Source: Bacteroidales bacterium
GTDB lineage: Bacteria; Bacteroidota; Bacteroidia; Bacteroidales; NBLH01
Length of the DNA stretch: 8,808 bases
Assembly: GCA_027083715.1 (NCBI GenBank)
Contig: JALWNR010000850.1
Location: 1-8,808, forward strand
Direction of reading: 5' to 3'
Shown: in pieces, positions 7,207 through 8,808 of the stretch
How positions within the stretch are numbered: the stretch's first letter is position 1
Layout of the letters: each line of letters starts with the position of its first letter
Position numbers and translations under genes: made by a program
Notes under the pieces: generated by a model
Told to the model about the DNA's origin: nothing
What the model saw: the letters and a program-made list of their open reading frames with translations, nothing else
The model's database searches: none

Positions 7207-7350
7207 GCGGCTACGGGCTTTCCGCTTGTAGTCCCGATACTGAAAAACAACAAAAGCATCATCCGCAAAGGAGCTTCCTTACGGTCGCTCTTTCCGTTTG
7301 GCTTTTGTAAGTTTTTCAGCACCGTGAGCTATCGCTTCAATCCCTGCCGC
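7207..7350 (-). repeat. 144-nt long imperfect hairpin element upstream of the HD gene
   Basis: The ends GCGGC (7207-7211) and GCCGC (7346-7350) pair, then GGG (7215-7217) with CCC (7342-7344). Deeper in, CGATA (7235-7239) pairs with TATCG (7330-7334), CTGAAAAAC (7240-7248) with GTTTTTCAG (7311-7319), CAAAAGC (7251-7257) with GCTTTTG (7301-7307), and GAGC (7271-7274) with GCTC (7287-7290). On the minus strand the 6x6 internal loop is ATTGAA opposite GGAAAG, which can form U-A and G-A pairs; on the plus strand the same loop would be C/T mismatches. The structured strand is therefore probably minus, the strand of the HD gene, whose start lies 24 nt further on. The ends (AGGGATTGAAGC and GCGGAAAGCCC) recall an intergenic motif I remember from many Bacteroidota genomes, but this is unverified memory. 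Confidence 0.7.
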
Positions 7351-7451
7351 AAGATACCGCATTGCAAAATAACAAGCATAAAATTAGTTTAATTTCTGCA
7401 AACACAAAAACAAAAATAAGATAAGCCGTACCGAGAAGTGAAAAAATAGCC
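7351..7451. other. AT-rich spacer between hairpin element and heptamer array
   Basis: No gene, clear promoter or terminator is seen here. The stretch is A-rich on the plus strand with scattered short A-runs. It belongs to the 521-bp divergent gap between the HD gene and the thiolase gene. Confidence 0.4.
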
Positions 7452-7579
7452 CCCAGTCCTCGGTTTTCAGAATCCAACATTCAATACTCAATATCCAACA
7501 CTCAAATATTGCAGCACCCAGTCCCCGGTTCTCAGTTTCCAGAATCCAGTCCCTAGCACCCGGTTTCCGGTACTCTTCA
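7452..7579. repeat. Degenerate heptanucleotide array (about 18 units)
   Basis: From 7452 the plus strand divides into 7-mers with consensus YYCARTN: CCCAGTC, CTCGGTT, TTCAGAA, TCCAACA, TTCAATA, CTCAATA, TCCAACA, CTCAAAT, ATTGCAG, then a 2-nt interruption (7515-7516), then CCCAGTC, CCCGGTT, CTCAGTT, TCCAGAA, TCCAGTC, CCTAGCA, CCCGGTT, TCCGGTA and CTCTTCA. Read on the minus strand, units such as TATTGAG and TGTTG-x-x recur, the same units as in the array at 3-99. Because 7 bp is not a multiple of 3, the array also produces an artificial repeated peptide on the minus strand (WILETENRGL and WILKTEDWGL), which is not evidence for a gene. Confidence 0.85.
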
Positions 7580-7703
7580 AATATTTTTTTCAGATTAATT
7601 TTAAAGATAATCAATTTCTTTCTATCTTCAACACAAAAATAAAACATGCTTAAATCAGAGCAGAAATAAAAATCAAATCTAAAAATCTTAAATTTATTTA
7701 ACA
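7580..7703 (+). other. A/T-rich leader of the thiolase gene
   Basis: The 124 bp before the thiolase ATG have no gene and no strong Shine-Dalgarno sequence, which is normal in this phylum. TATCTTCA near 7622 is a weak match to the -7 box TAnnTTTG, but no -33 element is apparent. The last 40 bp are almost pure A/T, which would leave the ribosome entry site unstructured. Confidence 0.35.
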
Positions 7704-8808
7704 ATGAAAGAAGTAGTTATAGTATCAGCAGTACGAACACCAATTGGTAGTTTTGGCGGTTCATTATCATCCGTATCAGCTACCAGATTAGGTGCGGCAG
7801 CCATCAAAGGAGCCATTGAAAAAGCAGGAATAGATGCCAACATCATTGATGAAGTATTTATGGGAAACGTAGTTTCTGCAAATCTGGGGCAGGCACCTGC
7901 ACGTCAGGCAGCACTATTTGGCGGAATACCCAACACCGTTCCGTGTACTACAGTAAACAAAGTTTGTTCATCGGGTATGAAATCAATAATGATTGCAGCA
8001 CAAACCATTATGACAGGCGATAATGAAGTAGTTGTTGCCGGAGGTATGGAAAATATGTCATCCGTACCCTATTATGTCGATTCTGTGCGTAAGGGCAACA
8101 AGCTGGGCGATCAAAAACTCATTGACGGATTGGTAAAAGACGGACTTTGGGAAGTATATAACAACTACCACATGGGTAATGCTGCCGAATTGTGCGCCGC
8201 TGAGTTTGGCATTGGTCGTGAAGAACAAGACAGATATGCTGTACAGTCTTACAAACGTTCAGCAGCAGCTGTCGAAAGTGGTAAATTCAAAGACGAAATT
8301 GTACCCGTTACCATTAAAACACGCAAAGGTGAAATTATGGTGGATACCGACGAAGAATACACCAACGTAAAATTTGATAAAATTCCGGCATTGCGTCCCG
8401 TATTTCAAAAAGACGGAACCGTAACTGCAGCCAATGCATCCACAATTAACGACGGAGCAGCCGCCTTGATTCTGATGAGTAAAGAAAAAGCAGATGAACT
8501 GGGTTTAAAACCCGTTGCCCGAATCCGCGGCTATGCAGATGCAGCTCATGAGCCGGAATGGTTTACTACCGCACCCGTTAAAGCAATCCCCAAGGCAATT
8601 GCCAAAGCCGGACTTTCGCAAAACGATGTGGAGTATTACGAAATTAACGAGGCATTTGCCGTAGTTTCTTTGGCTGCCATTAAAGAGCTAAAACTGGACG
8701 AAAACCGTGTAAACGTAAACGGAGGAGCCGTTTCTTTGGGACACCCTTTGGGCGCATCCGGTGCCAGAATTACCGTAACATTAATTAATGTGTTGAAACA
8801 AAATAATG
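7704..8808 (+). CDS. Acetyl-CoA C-acetyltransferase (thiolase), 3' end outside the window
   Basis: Thiolase II condenses two acetyl-CoA to acetoacetyl-CoA or runs the reverse reaction. It is a cytoplasmic enzyme that feeds butyrate, ketone-body, isoprenoid or polyhydroxyalkanoate routes. The 368 codons present start MKEVVIVSAVRTPIGSFGG, the usual thiolase N-terminus. The acylated Cys88 lies in NKVCSSGMK (85-93). GGMENMSS follows at about residue 113. NEAFA (315-319) and the catalytic His347 in GHPLGASGAR are both intact. Family members are about 390-395 residues, so only about 25 residues are missing, including the second active-site cysteine (C-x-G motif). The start ATG is supported by the perfect N-terminal match. 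The short length and motif pattern favour the acetoacetyl-CoA (AtoB/PhaA/ThlA) type over long-chain FadA thiolase, but substrate range cannot be fixed from sequence alone. No partner gene is visible. Confidence 0.93.
   Translation, partial: MKEVVIVSAVRTPIGSFGGSLSSVSATRLGAAAIKGAIEKAGIDANIIDEVFMGNVVSANLGQAPARQAALFGGIPNTVPCTTVNKVCSSGMKSIMIAAQTIMTGDNEVVVAGGMENMSSVPYYVDSVRKGNKLGDQKLIDGLVKDGLWEVYNNYHMGNAAELCAAEFGIGREEQDRYAVQSYKRSAAAVESGKFKDEIVPVTIKTRKGEIMVDTDEEYTNVKFDKIPALRPVFQKDGTVTAANASTINDGAAALILMSKEKADELGLKPVARIRGYADAAHEPEWFTTAPVKAIPKAIAKAGLSQNDVEYYEINEAFAVVSLAAIKELKLDENRVNVNGGAVSLGHPLGASGARITVTLINVLKQNN

Noticed and set aside
7207..7350. Known c-di-AMP (ydaO-type) riboswitch in front of the probable c-di-AMP phosphodiesterase
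   Set aside because: The element is a single long hairpin, not the multi-helix pseudoknotted ydaO fold, and I see no ydaO core motifs.
7054..7392. Plus-strand open frames across the HD-gene start and hairpin
   Set aside because: They overlap the N-terminus of a strongly supported minus-strand gene and the hairpin element, and have no recognisable domain.
7384..7704. 106-residue minus-strand open frame with repeated WILETENRGL-like peptide
   Set aside because: The peptide repeat is the translation of the 7-bp array (7 bp x 3 = 7 residues). No start signal or domain supports a gene.

Overview
The window looks like chromosomal DNA of a member of the phylum Bacteroidota. It is AT-rich, ribosome binding sites are weak or absent, two genes appear to start with TTG, and possible promoters resemble the TAnnTTTG -7 box of that phylum. 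The gene families present (a YqfF/PgpH-type HD membrane protein, an AlbA_2 protein, an arcC-type carbamate kinase and a biosynthetic-type thiolase) fit an anaerobic or fermentative lifestyle. A genus cannot be named from this sequence.

Layout, left to right. Positions 3-99 are a tandem array of 7-bp units that continues off the left edge. Positions 175-387 hold what appears to be the wreck of an AAA-type ATPase gene: N-terminal and C-terminal pieces lie in three different frames and the Walker A region is missing. Two genes overlapping by 4 bp follow (471-2563): an AlbA_2 (Schlafen-like) protein with a probable winged-helix tail, and a secreted PQQ-like beta-propeller protein. Next come carbamate kinase and ornithine carbamoyltransferase (2729-4729), the last two enzymes of the arginine deiminase route; together they would convert citrulline plus phosphate into ornithine, carbamate and ATP. 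The arginine deiminase gene is not in the window.

A 311-bp convergent intergenic region (4730-5040) contains a 97-nt imperfect hairpin. On the minus strand, 5041-7182 encodes a 713-residue membrane protein with a 7TM-HD architecture, probably a cyclic-di-AMP phosphodiesterase that acts at the inner membrane. Its 521-bp divergent upstream region (7183-7703) holds a 144-nt hairpin element whose internal loop makes structural sense only when read on the minus strand, followed by a second 7-bp-period array (7452-7579). The window ends inside an acetyl-CoA acetyltransferase gene (7704 onward, 368 codons present).

The coding genes are ordinary. The most interesting material is non-coding: two heptamer-periodic arrays that share units on opposite strands, two unrelated long intergenic hairpins, and an eroded ATPase gene beside one of the arrays.
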